From Haliotis asinina (lineage: Eukaryota > Mollusca > Gastropoda > Lepetellida > Haliotidae), in contig NC_090291.1 in the NCBI RefSeq assembly GCF_037392515.1, forward strand, positions 38,463,001 through 38,527,000: DNA of 64,000 bases. Direction: 5' to 3'. A program made the position numbers and the translations under genes. Of this stretch, positions 18,579-30,882 are shown in pieces (within the stretch, counting starts at the first letter, position 1; every line of letters starts with the position of its first letter). The notes beneath the pieces are model-generated. The model did not search any database, had not been told where the DNA came from, and saw nothing but the letters and a program-made list of their open reading frames with translations.

Positions 18579-20939
18579 ATGAAACTTATCTACTTCCTCC
18601 TCCTGGACATGGTATCAGTGTTGCTGAGTCAGCAATCGACTGACTGCAAGCCATGCATCTGTAAACAACGGCATGCTGACTGCTCCAGCATGAAACTGAA
18701 AGCGGTTCCTCAACACTTGCCAAATGATATATCGTATCTTAGTCTAAGAAATAACTCACTGAAGGAAATTAAATGCAACAGTTTCAAAACCTACTCTACT
18801 TTAACTGAACTGGATTTGAACAACAACAATCTAAGTCTGTCTTCCGATGTTTATAGCCCGTGTGCGTTTTCTGGCCTGGCACAACTACATATTCTTCGAC
18901 TCAGTGGCAACTGTGATTCATCCTTAGATACGACATTAAACTACACCTATCCTGATATACCGTTCAGTTACTTGAAGTCGCTGGAGGAGCTGTACATTGA
19001 CGGTATACCCAACCGCACGCTGGGAAAAGGCTTCAATAAGCTGACGAATCTGACAAAACTAATATTCACTGGTAACTGTTACCTGAAATATATACAGGAA
19101 CACATGTTTGCAACAACACCGAGTCTTCGATTTTTGGATTTATCAAGTTGTCACATTTACGACATCCACAAGAACGCATTTTCTCCCCTGAAGAACATTC
19201 ACACCATAGATCTGTCTGGAAACACTGGCCTGGGTCTTCCAAACGCAACCAGATCTACCTATGGGATGATTGGAACTAACGTAAAGGTTTTGAAGATGAA
19301 CAAAATTGTTTTGCCCTTCACGATTGGCGTGGTTGCACAAAATACAACGTTCATGCATTTGAAACACACGTGTATTCAAGAGCTTCAGGTAGCACATAAC
19401 TTCATAGAGGCGATGGAGGAAGATATCTTTGACTTCTACCCACCAACACTAGAGCGACTATCTATTGTAGACAATCGTTTCACGGTCGGTGCTTATGTGT
19501 ATAATATAATGAAAGCAAAAGGGTTGAAGAGTCTGGATATGAGTGATATGAGCATCACCCATCATTTCTTTTGGGAGTTCACAAAACATCTTCGCCGGAA
19601 GCGACACTTGCACCAGATGTTTTATGGTCCTCCTGATCTTGAAAATCTCACTGTCAGAAACTACGAGATGAAGTCACACATTCCCAGTATGCACGTAAAA
19701 TTACCTAAAATAAGATCATTTGATGCTTCCAATAACGTAATGACAAGATGGATAGGTCCTGTTAGAGGTTTAGAATCTCTCCAACGAGCAGATTTTTCAA
19801 ACGCTTTCTGTACTTACATTAAAAAAGACTTCTTTTCTGCATTTCCAAACTTAAGGTTTTTGAACATATCAAATAATTTGATAGGTGATGCACTACGTAA
19901 ACTCGGAAATGATAGTGGGACCATCTTCCAAAGCTTGACAAAGCTGGAAATCCTTGACCTTTCAGCAAGTAGAATCCGTTTTCTTCATCGAAACATATTC
20001 GAATTCAACACAATGCTAACTCATTTAGACCTCAGCAACAATGAACTCACTTACTGGAATCCAGACATTAGACATTTGAAAAGCTTAAAAAATCTGGATT
20101 TAAGCCAGAATCAAATCTTCACACTTGACGTAAAGTTTCGTGAATCTTTGGAAACACTTTCAAACAATCTTACTCTAGACATTTTGCAGAATCCACTCTC
20201 GTGTATCTGTGAAAATGTGGCATTCCTCTCTTGGGTTTTTAAAAATAGACATTGTTTCAGAAATTTGAGTAAGTATACGTGTGTTCATTATATGAATGCA
20301 AAACTCGACCTGACTGAAGAATTTGTAGATACCTTACAAAAACAATGTAGACCACTTTTCGGAATTATCACGAGCAGTCTTGTCGGTATTACGTTTACGC
20401 TGTCAATCTCTGTATTGGCCCTGTTGTACAGGTATAGATGGAGACTCCGGTATCTGTACTATGTTGCCAGAGACCGCTATCGTCCTCTAAGAGCTAGTGA
20501 GGGAGGGGAACACGAGTTTGTTTACGATGCCTTTGTGTGTTCTTCCGATGAAGACTCTGACTTTGTGGACAAGTTGGTTGGTGAGCTCGAGGGACAAGGA
20601 AGACGACTGTGCATTCATCACAGAGACTTCAAGCCTGGAGAACCTATCACTTCAAACATTGTGAAAGCTGTGCAGACGAGCAGACGAACACTCATCATTC
20701 TTTCTCCAAATTTCCTGTCAAGCGAATGGTGTCGATATGAATTTGAGATGGCGAAAATGGAAGGTGTTTATGAAGCTCGGAGCGTTATTCTTATTGTAAA
20801 GATTGGGGAGGTGGATGCACAAAGCGTTCCTCGTGAGCTCCTGTACATGATGAAAACCGACTCGTACACAGAGTATCCTGAAAACCCCGAGGATCAAGCC
20901 ACATTCTGGACATCTCTTAGTGAAGCCATTACAAACTAG
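18579..20939 (+). CDS. Toll-like receptor
   Basis: One uninterrupted exon of 786 codons. I start at the ATG at 18579, not the upstream 18423, because it directly follows a splice acceptor, has G at -3 and opens a signal peptide (MKLIYFLLLDMVSVLLSQQS). Then come a cysteine-rich N-cap (C-x2-C-x-C), about 18-20 leucine-rich repeats of the LxxLxLxxN type (for example LTELDLNNNNL, LTHLDLSNNEL, LKNLDLSQNQI), and one C-terminal cysteine cluster (NPLSCICEN ... CRPLFG). A membrane helix lies near residues 595-617 and a cytoplasmic TIR domain runs from about 645 to 786. TIR box 1 is YDAFVCSS, box 2 is RDFKPGEPI and box 3 is the FW near the end. Length and single cysteine cluster match the vertebrate-like class of animal TLRs. 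The family senses microbial patterns and signals through TIR adaptors; ligand unknown. All key TIR motifs are intact, so the gene looks functional. Confidence 0.93.
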   Translation: MKLIYFLLLDMVSVLLSQQSTDCKPCICKQRHADCSSMKLKAVPQHLPNDISYLSLRNNSLKEIKCNSFKTYSTLTELDLNNNNLSLSSDVYSPCAFSGLAQLHILRLSGNCDSSLDTTLNYTYPDIPFSYLKSLEELYIDGIPNRTLGKGFNKLTNLTKLIFTGNCYLKYIQEHMFATTPSLRFLDLSSCHIYDIHKNAFSPLKNIHTIDLSGNTGLGLPNATRSTYGMIGTNVKVLKMNKIVLPFTIGVVAQNTTFMHLKHTCIQELQVAHNFIEAMEEDIFDFYPPTLERLSIVDNRFTVGAYVYNIMKAKGLKSLDMSDMSITHHFFWEFTKHLRRKRHLHQMFYGPPDLENLTVRNYEMKSHIPSMHVKLPKIRSFDASNNVMTRWIGPVRGLESLQRADFSNAFCTYIKKDFFSAFPNLRFLNISNNLIGDALRKLGNDSGTIFQSLTKLEILDLSASRIRFLHRNIFEFNTMLTHLDLSNNELTYWNPDIRHLKSLKNLDLSQNQIFTLDVKFRESLETLSNNLTLDILQNPLSCICENVAFLSWVFKNRHCFRNLSKYTCVHYMNAKLDLTEEFVDTLQKQCRPLFGIITSSLVGITFTLSISVLALLYRYRWRLRYLYYVARDRYRPLRASEGGEHEFVYDAFVCSSDEDSDFVDKLVGELEGQGRRLCIHHRDFKPGEPITSNIVKAVQTSRRTLIILSPNFLSSEWCRYEFEMAKMEGVYEARSVILIVKIGEVDAQSVPRELLYMMKTDSYTEYPENPEDQATFWTSLSEAITN

Positions 20940-22047
20940 AATTACTTTTTAAAGAGTACTCGGTTTACACGCGGATCATAATCAACACATCACACCAACT
21001 CTGTGGGGTTTTGCAGATTGTTTGTCAAAAGAATTAAGAATTTTAACTATCTATCATTAAAATATTGACACAGTTCACTGTTCGTTACGAGTGCGGAGAA
21101 AGGAACAGCCAGGTGTTCGAGAAACACGTGCACTAGTACCGACAGTTAATTAACCTGTACTGTGCCGTCGCCATCCTTCCTCACACACCTGGATGTAACT
21201 TTCTCTGTACTCCTCCCTCGTAACAAATAATGAACTATGTCAATGATATCTTAACGATAGATTGTAAAACATTTTTTTATATATTTATGGCAAAAATTCT
21301 GAAAAAAACAGAGAGTTGGTATGATTTTATGTATATTTGCTTTCGAGTTGGACTGAAAGTCATCGGTCTGCTTTTGAAACAAACGGACCATTACACTGTT
21401 ACCAAGCGAGCGTTATACGCTGCCATAATAGATGGAATATTGCCTAGTGCAGCGGTAAACAGCGAACTAACAAAATCTTGGAGACCATTATTTTGAGGGA
21501 ATAGCTTTGAATGAAAGTTGTTGTTATTTTATCTTACAGTTAGCTGTTTATTATTACGGAGATTAACTAATGTGTCTCATGTCAATTAAGTCTGTAAGTC
21601 TGACAGTCAAGTAAAAGTAATACCATGTTTAAAGAAAACATTCTTTCAATAGATTCAAGACATGTAGATTGCAAAAGTGGACAGTAAGCTATAGTGCTTT
21701 CGTTATGCACTGCATTTATCCCTTTTGCTAATATTCAGGAGCATTATTATGCATTTACATATCACACGTATCCAGCAGTTCCCACGATCCCGCTCATATG
21801 CTCTTTGTTTGTTCCGCGACTAAAATCCGTATGCTTTCGAGTTGTTATTCCCAACTCCTTGGGGGATGTATATCAGCAGTTGCCATAGGCTGCTAGAATA
21901 TTGGAACATTCACTTTTCCATATTTATGCATACATATATCCTGTACAAACACGCACATGCATTTGAACCATAGTAGGTGTTGTTATTGAAGAATTTGTCA
22001 GCTTGTCATTCTAAAGCCACGGGTAAATATGCCACATGGTGATACAA

Positions 22048-22106
22048 TGTGTGATCTTGCTGTGACACTGGTAAAGGCGGCGTAAAACAACTCACGCGCT
22101 ATTGAG
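22048..22106 (+). mobile_element. SINE family A, 3' fragment
   Basis: Shows tgtgatcttgctgtgacact and ggtaaaggcggcgtaaaaca + actcac, i.e. only the 3' domain. Confidence 0.6.
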
Positions 22107-22268
22107 GAGCTACAATACTTGATTTTCAGCTGATTTTCAATTTGACTGATTCTTGTTGGAAAGATAACACTTTGATTTACAGAAGAACCTGTATATGTTC
22201 AGTCTGTGCCTATACACCGTCCGATTGTCAGAGAAAATGTGAACCCTTGACTTGATTCTAGCCTGACG

Positions 22269-22433
22269 AGGGGCGGTGGAGTAGCCACGTGGTTAAAACG
22301 CTCGCTCGTAACGCCAAAGACCCTGGTTCGATTCCCTACATTGGTACAATATATGAAGCCCACTTCTAGCGTCTCGCGCAGTGATATTGCTGGAGTAATG
22401 CTAAAAGCGGCATTAACACATACTCACTCACTG
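22269..22433 (+). mobile_element. SINE family A, full length
   Basis: Head ggggcggtggagtagccacg with an A box, a B box ctggttcgattccc, middle gtacaatatatgaagccca, the 3' domain and the tactcactcactg tail are all present. One of the least decayed copies in the window. Confidence 0.88.
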
Positions 22434-22758
22434 TTAGTGTGCACACGAGTTGGTGTATATAATTGCATGCCCTATTGATTCCATGTGTATCTTATCACAT
22501 TGTAGTTCAGGAAAAAATAACACCCCTGGACATAAACGTGTACTTGGATCTCGCTTGGATTCTGTGTGATTTTCCTCATGATGTAGATTTATAGTTTGTG
22601 TTTTCAAGCGTACAGGGCACACGAAGTGTGTAAAGTCAAGATTGTTTATTATATTTAAAAAAACCAATAAACTTCTTTTACGACGAACACTCTCATATCT
22701 ATCTTACGGGCAACGAATTGTCCTCGGTTCTAGCCACTGCTGTACTCGAAATGCGTGT

Positions 22759-22826
22759 AAATTTATAACGAATTACCCTTATAACGAATTCCCCATATAA
22801 CGAACTACCCTTATAACGAACTAAGA
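22759..22826 (+). repeat. four tandem copies of a 16-17-bp unit
   Basis: The unit ttataacgaattaccc (variants ccatataacgaactaccc) is repeated four times. Confidence 0.8.
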
Positions 22827-23267
22827 TCATTGTAACGTTGTAACGGTAGCTTGCTGAATAGCAGCATAGAGATATTACATGGTTACCATTTCATTAAGTC
22901 CACGGGCACGGGTTTGCAGGAGGCACACGCAAAAACACGACTCAGTATGGGATTCGAACCGACGGTCGGCGTTTCCTAAGGTACGAGTGGGTCCATCTTG
23001 ACACTGGAAATCGAAAACGTCCAACGAGTAATACTCGATACCCTACACTTTGGTTCTTCCCTAATCACATGTTGACTCATCCAATTAACAAATGGGCTTT
23101 CTGAGGAAACTTGGAGCTTGATATAGACAAGATTCAGATTTGATTTTTTATTTGAGTTTGTATGTTTTTACATAATTTACGCATTTTCACGTGTATGTTA
23201 TTAGCATTTGTATTGCTAATTATAGGCTGTTGCTAGAAATTTTAATATCATTTTTGTATCTTTAATA

Positions 23268-23412
23268 ATAGGTGGGGTATGAATGAATTAATGCGACCGC
23301 TCGTCAAGCAGTATAACCCCTAGGTTCGATTCCAAACATAGGTACACTGTGTGAAGTCCATATCTGGTGTCCCCTCCGTCATATTGGTACGGACGTCCTT
23401 AAACAATACTCA
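23268..23412 (+). mobile_element. SINE family A, diverged full-length
   Basis: B box taggttcgattcc, ggtacactgtgtgaagtcca and tatctggtgtcccctccgtc are clear. The A-box region and tail are altered. Confidence 0.7.
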
Positions 23413-23526
23413 CTACAGCATTTTCCAGTATAAAACACTCTCATGGGTTTTATTGTGTTTTGTTTTGCGTATAGTTTAGTGATATACACCATGAGCATCA
23501 ATGTATGTAAATGAGATGACGAATTC

Positions 23527-23591
23527 CCCCCCCCCCCCCCCAACTTCCACCACCATCCCCAGACACACACACACAGACAGACACACAGACA

Positions 23592-23645
<54 letters not shown>
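23527..23645. repeat. C-homopolymer and (CA)n microsatellite
   Basis: A 14-16 base C run is followed by acacaga repeats and about 50 bp of pure (CA)n. It produces spurious long frames on both strands. Confidence 0.95.
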
Positions 23646-23646
<1 letters not shown>

Positions 23647-24218
23647 CCCACACACACCCCAAAAAAGAGACAAACCAAAAAAAAACCCCCAAAAGTAATT
23701 AAATAAATATTTAAATAAATAAAACACAACACAAAGTATTTCCTCATAAGCTTATGTTGTGTCATTTCATAAGAAAGAACCACTTTTGTTTTTCAGTTTA
23801 TACACTAGTACTGAAAAGGACAAGCCAATACTCAATCTACGTGACTCGGTATGGGTTTGTAATCATCTATTGACTCAATCGCCAATTTCCTCCTAGAGAA
23901 TGCATAATGTATACATTTTCCTCATACACGATAAATAATGACACTTGATATCGTATTCAAACAAAATCTCTCATTCCTTTAGTTTGAAATAAAGGCGTTT
24001 GTATACTAATTGTGTTAAAGGTCATATGCAACCAAAAAATCATAATCATAAAAACACAGTTTTCACTTGTTCATGATACATAAAAAGCATTGGTGATTGT
24101 GAAAAAACAAATAACAAAATTATAATCTTAATCCAAATACATTAGTCAGGCTTTTTAAAGTATATTGATTGATGACAACCTTTGAGCATGTTTACTTCTG
24201 CAATATATATACTACTTC

Positions 24219-24238
24219 TGCAACACACACACACACAC

Positions 24239-24277
<39 letters not shown>
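24219..24277. repeat. (CA)n(GA)n microsatellite
   Basis: About 20 bp of (CA)n followed by 33 bp of (GA)n. Confidence 0.95.
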
Positions 24278-24280
<3 letters not shown>

Positions 24281-24682
24281 GAATGGCGTCGTGATATCAA
24301 GGCAGTGTGACGTCATTCTTAAAAGGTGTACTTGATCGCCTGATAAAGTACTGTTGGCGCCTTTGATCTTTTAGCAACGCATCTCAGAATAAACGACAAT
24401 GTTACACACGAGGGAGAAAATATCGGGGTAGTATTTTCCGTAACGATGTCCTATGGCAAAATGCCACTTTGTCTTGGTGACGTGACGTCATGAACAATGC
24501 TATGACATCACGTTTTTCCGTGACGTTGCGTTCTACATACAGCGACGTCAGGTAGCCAGCCAGTGTTTGAAAGTAGATTTGGGTTTATGTTCCTCAATTC
24601 GACGACTTCGGTAATCAACAGAATATCATATTCGTGCCTATATCGTACTATGTTTACAACACTCGTGCCTAAATACTAAGTA

Positions 24683-26500
24683 TTGGTATATCCCTCGCCC
24701 AAGGTATCAGTAATTCCTTTACACAAGAAGGGTTCCGTAAATGAATGTGGCAACTATAGACCTGTCGCCCTTTTGAGTTGCGTATCTGAAGTTTTCGAAA
24801 AGTGTGTTCATAAATACTTGTTTAATTGTTTCAGAGATAATAATGCAATTAGTACAATGCAATCCGGATTTATTAGTGAAGATTCTACAGCTTATCAGTC
24901 AATGGATTTGTACAATTTCATTGCAAGTGCTTTGGATAAAGGTAAAAAAGCAAGAGCAGTGTTCTGTGATATAAGTAAAGCATTTGACAAAGCATGGCAT
25001 GGGGACTTTTAAATAAATTATAGTCATTTGGAATTAGTGGTAAACTGAATGACTAAATAGTTATCTAAGTGACAGAGTCCAGAAGGTACTTATAAAGGGA
25101 CATAACTCTAAATATATTCCTGTGTTGGCAGGTGTTCCTCAAGGTTCCGTTCTAGGGACTCTATTATTCTTAACATATATTAATGAACTTGTGGATACTA
25201 TTCATCGTAACATACGTCTTTTTGCTGACGACACATCCTTGTATGTAATGATAGAAGACCCTGTTTTAACAGCAGTCTTAATGACGACTTACAAAGGATA
25301 TCAATTTGGGCGAATAAATGCCAAGTCAAATTCGACCTCGAAAAAAAACCCCCGGAAACACTTCAATTTAGCAGAAAAGAGAATGCCACCCCCAAACCCC
25401 CATTATTCATGCAATGGGTTTCTATAAATGAAGTTGATGGACATAAACACTTAGATCAAAAGGATGCTAATTGGGCTTCTCCAATAATAGTTTTGTAGAT
25501 AGAGTTACTCTGATAAACTGCTTGAGAAGTTTGAAATATCGTTTATCGCGTATAGGTCACTTCAGATTATGTACCAGTCTTTAATCCTGCCGATATCTGA
25601 TTTTTGCAGTCACGTTTGGGACAACCGCACCTCAGCTCAGAATACCGTTTTAGAAAAATTACAGATAAATGCATTAAGGACAATTTGGGGCAACAAGAGG
25701 AACACGCCATAACAAACTATATAACAAGAGGAACAAGCCATAACAAACTATATGCAGAAACTAAGTTCATTCCTCTTATTGAGAGAAGATGTATACAAAA
25801 ATTAACCCCCTTCCATAAAATGATAAACGGCAAAGCACCCGACTACTTATGTACTCTTGTCCCAAACAGCCTTTCGGCCAGTAATTCATACAACTTAAGA
25901 GATTCCCCAAACTAACAAAAACATTCGCGTAAAAGCAATTCTTTATTTAAGATCCTTTTATCAAGTACAGTAGATCTTTGGAATGCTTTACCAAACGATG
26001 TTAAAATGATACAACCCCCCCCCAAAAAAAAAAAAAAAAAAAAAAACAACCAAAAAAAAAACAACCAAAAAAACAAAACAAAACAAAAAAAACACTGATT
26101 GAAAAATAACCCCTCAGCCTGGATATACATTTGGATTTGATCTGAATTATGCAAGTCGTCAAATTATTCTCTGCAGGCTTCGTCTACGCTGTAGTGATTT
26201 GAACTATCATAAATTTGAAAGACACCTTTCAAACGATCCTTCCTGTTCTTGTGGCACTAATTGTCTGTCCTAATTACACTGTACTAAGAAATGATGCAGA
26301 ATATTACAAAAGTGGAAACAGTTTAAAGACAGTCTTATATGGAAACCGTGAATTATCTGATCTTGATAATTTAGCCATCTTAAAATCGGTCTACCTCTTC
26401 GTCACTGCTTCTTGCAGATTTGATACTATGTGTGGTAGAGAATCATTAGCTTTAAGAAATATATTGGTTGCTTCTGAAACATTAACCATCAACTAGATTC
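24683..26500 (+). mobile_element. decayed non-LTR retrotransposon (LINE) reverse transcriptase, 5' truncated
   Basis: The first frame (24683-25012) gives VIPLHKKGS...NYRPVALLS, QSGF and AVFCDISKAFDKAWH, the N-terminal palm motifs of a Jockey/CR1-like reverse transcriptase. After about 110 bases with stops, 25122-25427 gives LAGVPQGSVLGTLLFLTYIN and the catalytic FADDTSLYV. Past several stops and frame changes, 25604-26490 keeps the C-terminal VWDNRTSAQN, LEKLQINALR, PDYLCTLVPN and CSCGTN-type motifs in different frames. A C/A-rich low-complexity run has expanded at about 26017-26095. No endonuclease or ORF1 is visible and the copy cannot code a full protein. The 3' end is not marked by a clear tail. 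Confidence 0.88.
26017..26095. repeat. poly-C/poly-A low-complexity run inside the LINE
   Basis: About nine Cs, then some 70 bases of A broken by single C or CC. It interrupts the 3' part of the decayed LINE. Confidence 0.9.
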
Positions 26501-26678
26501 GTGTGCATTAACCTTGTGGTTTGTCATGTGACAATCCTGTATTTGAACTTTGGTTTATTTACCTATAAAGTGCATTGGAGAGGTATTAACACAAGCTTCT
26601 AGCTTGTTTGCCAGCCCACTCGTTTGAAATGTGTTCGCTTACACCAGGGAGACTCTATTCCTACACTCTGTACAGTGA

Positions 26679-26800
26679 ATGAGTGAGTGAGCATAGTTTT
26701 ACCCCTGCTTTCAGCATTATATCAACAATATGTAGGCAGGTAACACAATAACATGGTTTCACAGACTTACCGGTTGGGGAATCGAACCCAGTGGGATGAC
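26679..26800 (-). mobile_element. SINE family A, reversed
   Basis: gtgagtgagcatagttttac starts the tail side; ggggaatcgaacccagtgggatg is the complement of the B-box region. The A-box end is missing. Confidence 0.7.
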
Positions 26801-27126
26801 TAAATATTTTATCCTGGAGGAGCCCAACTGCCCAGATTCAGACAGAACATCTGCCATTGCTCATGGCTTATTCACTGCTTACTTAACAGCAAATGCTACA
26901 ATGTTCGCACATATAATGCCAGCCAGTGAATTATGCTGGGTGGGCAAATCAATGTGCAGCCCCTGAAAGTTGGACCTAACCACATTAGCCATACGGTGGA
27001 GCCTTTACCAAAGGATGGCTAGCTGGAGACCAATGTGACACTGAATCACCACAGGATCAGTCATACTTCTGAGTCAGTTATAGCTAGATTTTCACAAAGG
27101 TACTTCAAACCCACAATTGGTAGATC

Positions 27127-27268
27127 CTAAAATGCCTTTAGCAATATTCCAGCAATATCCTGGTAAGGAACCCCAGAAATGGGCTTCAAACCCTGTACAA
27201 ATGAGGGGAATTGAACCCTGTTCTTTGATGAGGAGCAAACACTCTCACCAATAAGGTACTCCCACTGT
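27127..27268 (-). mobile_element. SINE family A, reversed
   Basis: tttagcaatattccagcaat, cccagaaatgggcttcaaac, the complement of the B box (gggaattgaaccctg) and ataaggtactcccac at the A-box end are present. The (CTCA)n tail is missing. Confidence 0.75.
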
Positions 27269-27737
27269 GCTCATTCTGACAATAGGTCAAAGACATTGTG
27301 AGCATATTCCACAGTCAAACCTGTTTCCATTCTCATCAATTCAGTGGTTTCACCAAGGACTATGACATAAGCTTATTTGAGTTCACTGTGAAGGCAATGT
27401 ATTACCTTACTAAAATATAGAAATATATATTTTAGTAAATTTTATTCAACAAATTTAACAAATAACAGCACTAAAAATTCTAACAACTATACATCATTGC
27501 AACTTTTCAAATATAATGTACTAGATGTAATCAGAAAAGGAAATGGCTACACAAACATATGTACAATATATTTTTGTTGTTGGGAGGATAGACCTGTGAT
27601 ATGCTTTTTAACACTGTTCTTTTCTGTTGGCAACATGACCTATATGACAAAATGAAATAAATGTCTTCTCACCCCCATCCCCTGAAGACTGACCTAGTCT
27701 CAGCTCCTCTCACCTGTTCATCAAAGATTAAAGGTTT

Positions 27738-27968
27738 AGTTTGGTTGTTGTTTAAAAACCACACTCAGCAATATTGCAGCTACATGGTTGTCTGTAAATA
27801 ATCATGCCTGGGTCAGACAATCCAATGATCGAAAGCTTGATCAATGCAATTGGGATATGATAACTTTGTCAGCGAAGTCAGGAAGCCTGACCATCCTATC
27901 TGTTAGTTGCCTCTTACAACAAGCATGGGGTGGTGGATATCAACCTAACCCAGATCTTCATGGGTTTG
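27738..27968 (-). mobile_element. SINE family B, reversed
   Basis: actcagcaatattgcagcta, gggtcagacaatccaatgat, gtcagcgaagtcaggaagcc + tgaccatcc, cctcttacaacaagcatggg and the head atcttcatgggttt follow in order. Confidence 0.75.
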
Positions 27969-30404
27969 TCCCATCACCTATGTATCTATCACAGATCAAT
28001 TGTTAATGAGTTCATATGTGCTGTATTATATGCTGCTGGGAGAATCCACAAAATTGCCCACAGTATGTCCAACATGCTCCTAGGCAAATGTTGGATGGCA
28101 TGTGAGTGAGTGAGTGAGTGAGTGAGCGAGTAGGTGAGTGTTGTTTAATGCTGCATCAGCAATTTTACAGCTATACATAGCAAATGTGTTAGAGGAGTGG
28201 CCCTTTGATGATATTATGTCAGTTTAATGGGAGGCGAGCCCAGAGATAGGTAGACTGAAAATGTTTCCCACTTTCAAACAGCCAACAAAGCAAAAGAAAA
28301 AACTGAATATTTTTTCTAGTTTGCTGAAACACCAGAACTCTAGAAAATGTCCCCAAACTATTCCAGATCGTTATAGCAATTTAAGGAGGTTGGATACAAA
28401 ATATCAAAATGTCAAGAAATTGCTAAATCTGGTATCATTGAGTAGAAAAATGTGTCCCCAATCAGTACACGTTGGTTGAAAAGTTGCGGCCAACTGTGGT
28501 GCAGGAAAATCAAATTTCAAGTCAGTATTTACGATTTGACACAATAATAAATAATATTGATTAATCAACGAAAAAAATATTTTTATCATAACAAGATGTT
28601 TTTTTTTATAGACTGAATTTCTATCCAGTAAATTTACACTTGATTATTATTAAGAAAATATGTTAACAGAGGATATCAACATTATCTCCAATTACAACGG
28701 CATACACAATAAGGGGAGGTAACTCTCGCTCTTATCTCAACTTCTGTGGCCAAAACATCATAAAGGTATCATTAAAAGCAATGAAATGGGAGAAACAACA
28801 GTGTAACACAAAAACACGCTCCTACTATCACATCCCTTTGCACACAGCATGCGCACAAACCGTGGTATCCAACTTCTTTATGCAGAAACTTTGACAACCA
28901 ATACCCATTGTGGAAAAGAGATCAAGGTACATGCATAAGTTTTAGATGGACTGATGGTAAGATCTGATGGAGAGCTGCTCAAAAGTCCAAATGAGCGCAA
29001 TTAGATCCTTTAATAATATGGTTATAAATAGGAATGTCAGATCACACAAACTACAATAATCAGAAGAAAATGATGCAAGTACCTGCTAATTGAAGAGGCA
29101 CAAGGCTTTATAGAAAGTCCCAGGAAAAGACACAAGTCTTTGAGACACCACTTGCCATAATGATGTCACTACAACTCAACAAACTGAATCAGCTTCAGTG
29201 CACCTCTGTAATATCTGATCATGCTTTTTCAGTTTACCATGTTTACAGTCCCATGTTCTGGAAGCCTCTTCTTCAGAATTAAGGGCCACTGTATCTAAGG
29301 AAGATTTCTCCTCAAAGTGTCTCCTCAAAACCAAACCCTTTCACATTACCTTTTAGCTAGACTGTATGGATTTTGTCTGTACAGTTCTGATTTTGTCAGA
29401 CTGCCAGCGAGCACCTTTTGTGGACACAAGGCGCTATATAAATAGATTATTATTACTACTAATGAGTATCAGTCTCAAGATTTAACATCACACTCAGAGA
29501 CTGGCAGTTTCAAACAGGGCACCAATCATTATCATATGATGGCAAATACTTGCTACTGACCACCAAGAAGATGTGTGTCATATATACAGTATTTCACAGG
29601 AAATGAAGGGCCATCTTAAAAATATATAGCAGAAAAATTAAGGAATATGTAGTTTCTCAAATGTAATAACTGTTATCTCTCATTCCAACCAATTATCTTA
29701 TTATCTTAACAAAATATTATAATGAGTTGTATTCCTGGCATGTCTTCTGTCATGGCAAAACATTCTACATTAATGGACATGACATAAGAATATGACAATA
29801 TAAAAATATGTGGTATTCAATATACATGTATGTACACTTCAAGCACAGACAGAAACATGATGTGACAAATGAAGCTGCCTTTCAAAAATGCTTAACAGAC
29901 AATCATGACAATGGACTATTTACATAGAAGTGAAAGAAATAACACGTCTGTTGTCTGTTTTCTTGTGATTCTCATCTCCAACGTAAACCAACAAGATAGT
30001 GGATGGGAAAGCTGACCGAGGTTTTTTTCAACTAAGAGTATCTTCTATCATGTTTGGGCAATTATTTATACTACTGAGGGGGGAATAATGAAATGAAAAC
30101 ATTTAATATTTCACTTTGGAATGACAATCCTGGGGTTGCAGGAGATGGGAAACTTAGAAAAACATGGACTGGCAAAGTGCTGTCTTCACATGTTGAAACA
30201 AGTGATGCATTTACAACATGTGTAATGTCATCAAACTCACACTTTCAGCTCGTTTTTAGTGAACTGATATATCTCCTTAAAAACATGTTTCCAAGAAAGG
30301 ATATTAATAAAGAATATCTAACAACATTATACTGTCGAAATTACAACAGTACATCTGGTACAGATGAACAGGTATCTTCAAGTTGATGACTTTAACATGA
30401 CAAC

Positions 30405-30556
30405 AGCGAGTGAGTGAGTTGGGTTTTACGCTACTTTTAGCAATATTCCAGCAATATCACAGTGGAGGACTTCAGAAATGGGCTTCACAAATTGTACTGA
30501 ACCTATGTCTCCATGTGATGAGTGAATGCTTTAACTACTAGACAACTCCACCGCCT
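30405..30556 (-). mobile_element. SINE family A, reversed, near full length
   Basis: Tail gagtgagtgagttgggtttt, acgctacttttagcaatatt, tcagaaatgggcttcacaaa, and the A-box end ctactagacaactccaccgcc are clear; the B-box region is altered. Confidence 0.8.
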
Positions 30557-30600
30557 CCAATAAGACAACAGATGCCTGTGCACAGACATAAACACCATTA

Positions 30601-30882
30601 AGTAAGTGAGGGAGTGAGTGAGTTTAGTTTTACGCCGCACACAGCAATATTCCACCTATATGGCGGCGGTCTGTAAATAATTGAGTCTGGACCAGACAAT
30701 CCAGTGATAAACAACATGAGCATCGATCTGCACAATTTGGAACCGATGACATATGTCAAACAAGTCAGCGTGTCTGACCACCGGATCCTGTCAGTCGCCT
30801 CTTATGACAAGCACAGTCCCCTTTTATGGCAAGCATAGGTTGCTGAAGGCCTATTCTACTCCGGGACCTTCATGGGTCAAAC
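30601..30882 (-). mobile_element. SINE family B, reversed, full length
   Basis: One of the best copies: it runs from agtgagtttagttttacgcc through the whole family order to ggaccttcatgggtc. A second head fragment (gctgaaggcctattctaccc to ttcacgggtc) lies 75 bp on, at 30959-30997, so the head is partly duplicated around an inserted 70-bp segment. Confidence 0.88.

Larger units (their letters stand above)
20940..24682. other. gene-free stretch 3' of the TLR gene
   Basis: No strong AATAAA follows the TLR stop; an ATTAAA at 21056-21061 is the nearest candidate. The stretch contains SINE A copies at 22048, 22269 and 23268, a 16-bp tandem repeat at 22759 and two dinucleotide tracts. No exon or RNA gene is supported. 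Confidence 0.5.

Noticed and set aside
23379-23783. Frames rich in VCVCVC or HTHTHT
   Set aside because: Translation of the (CA)n tract and C run.
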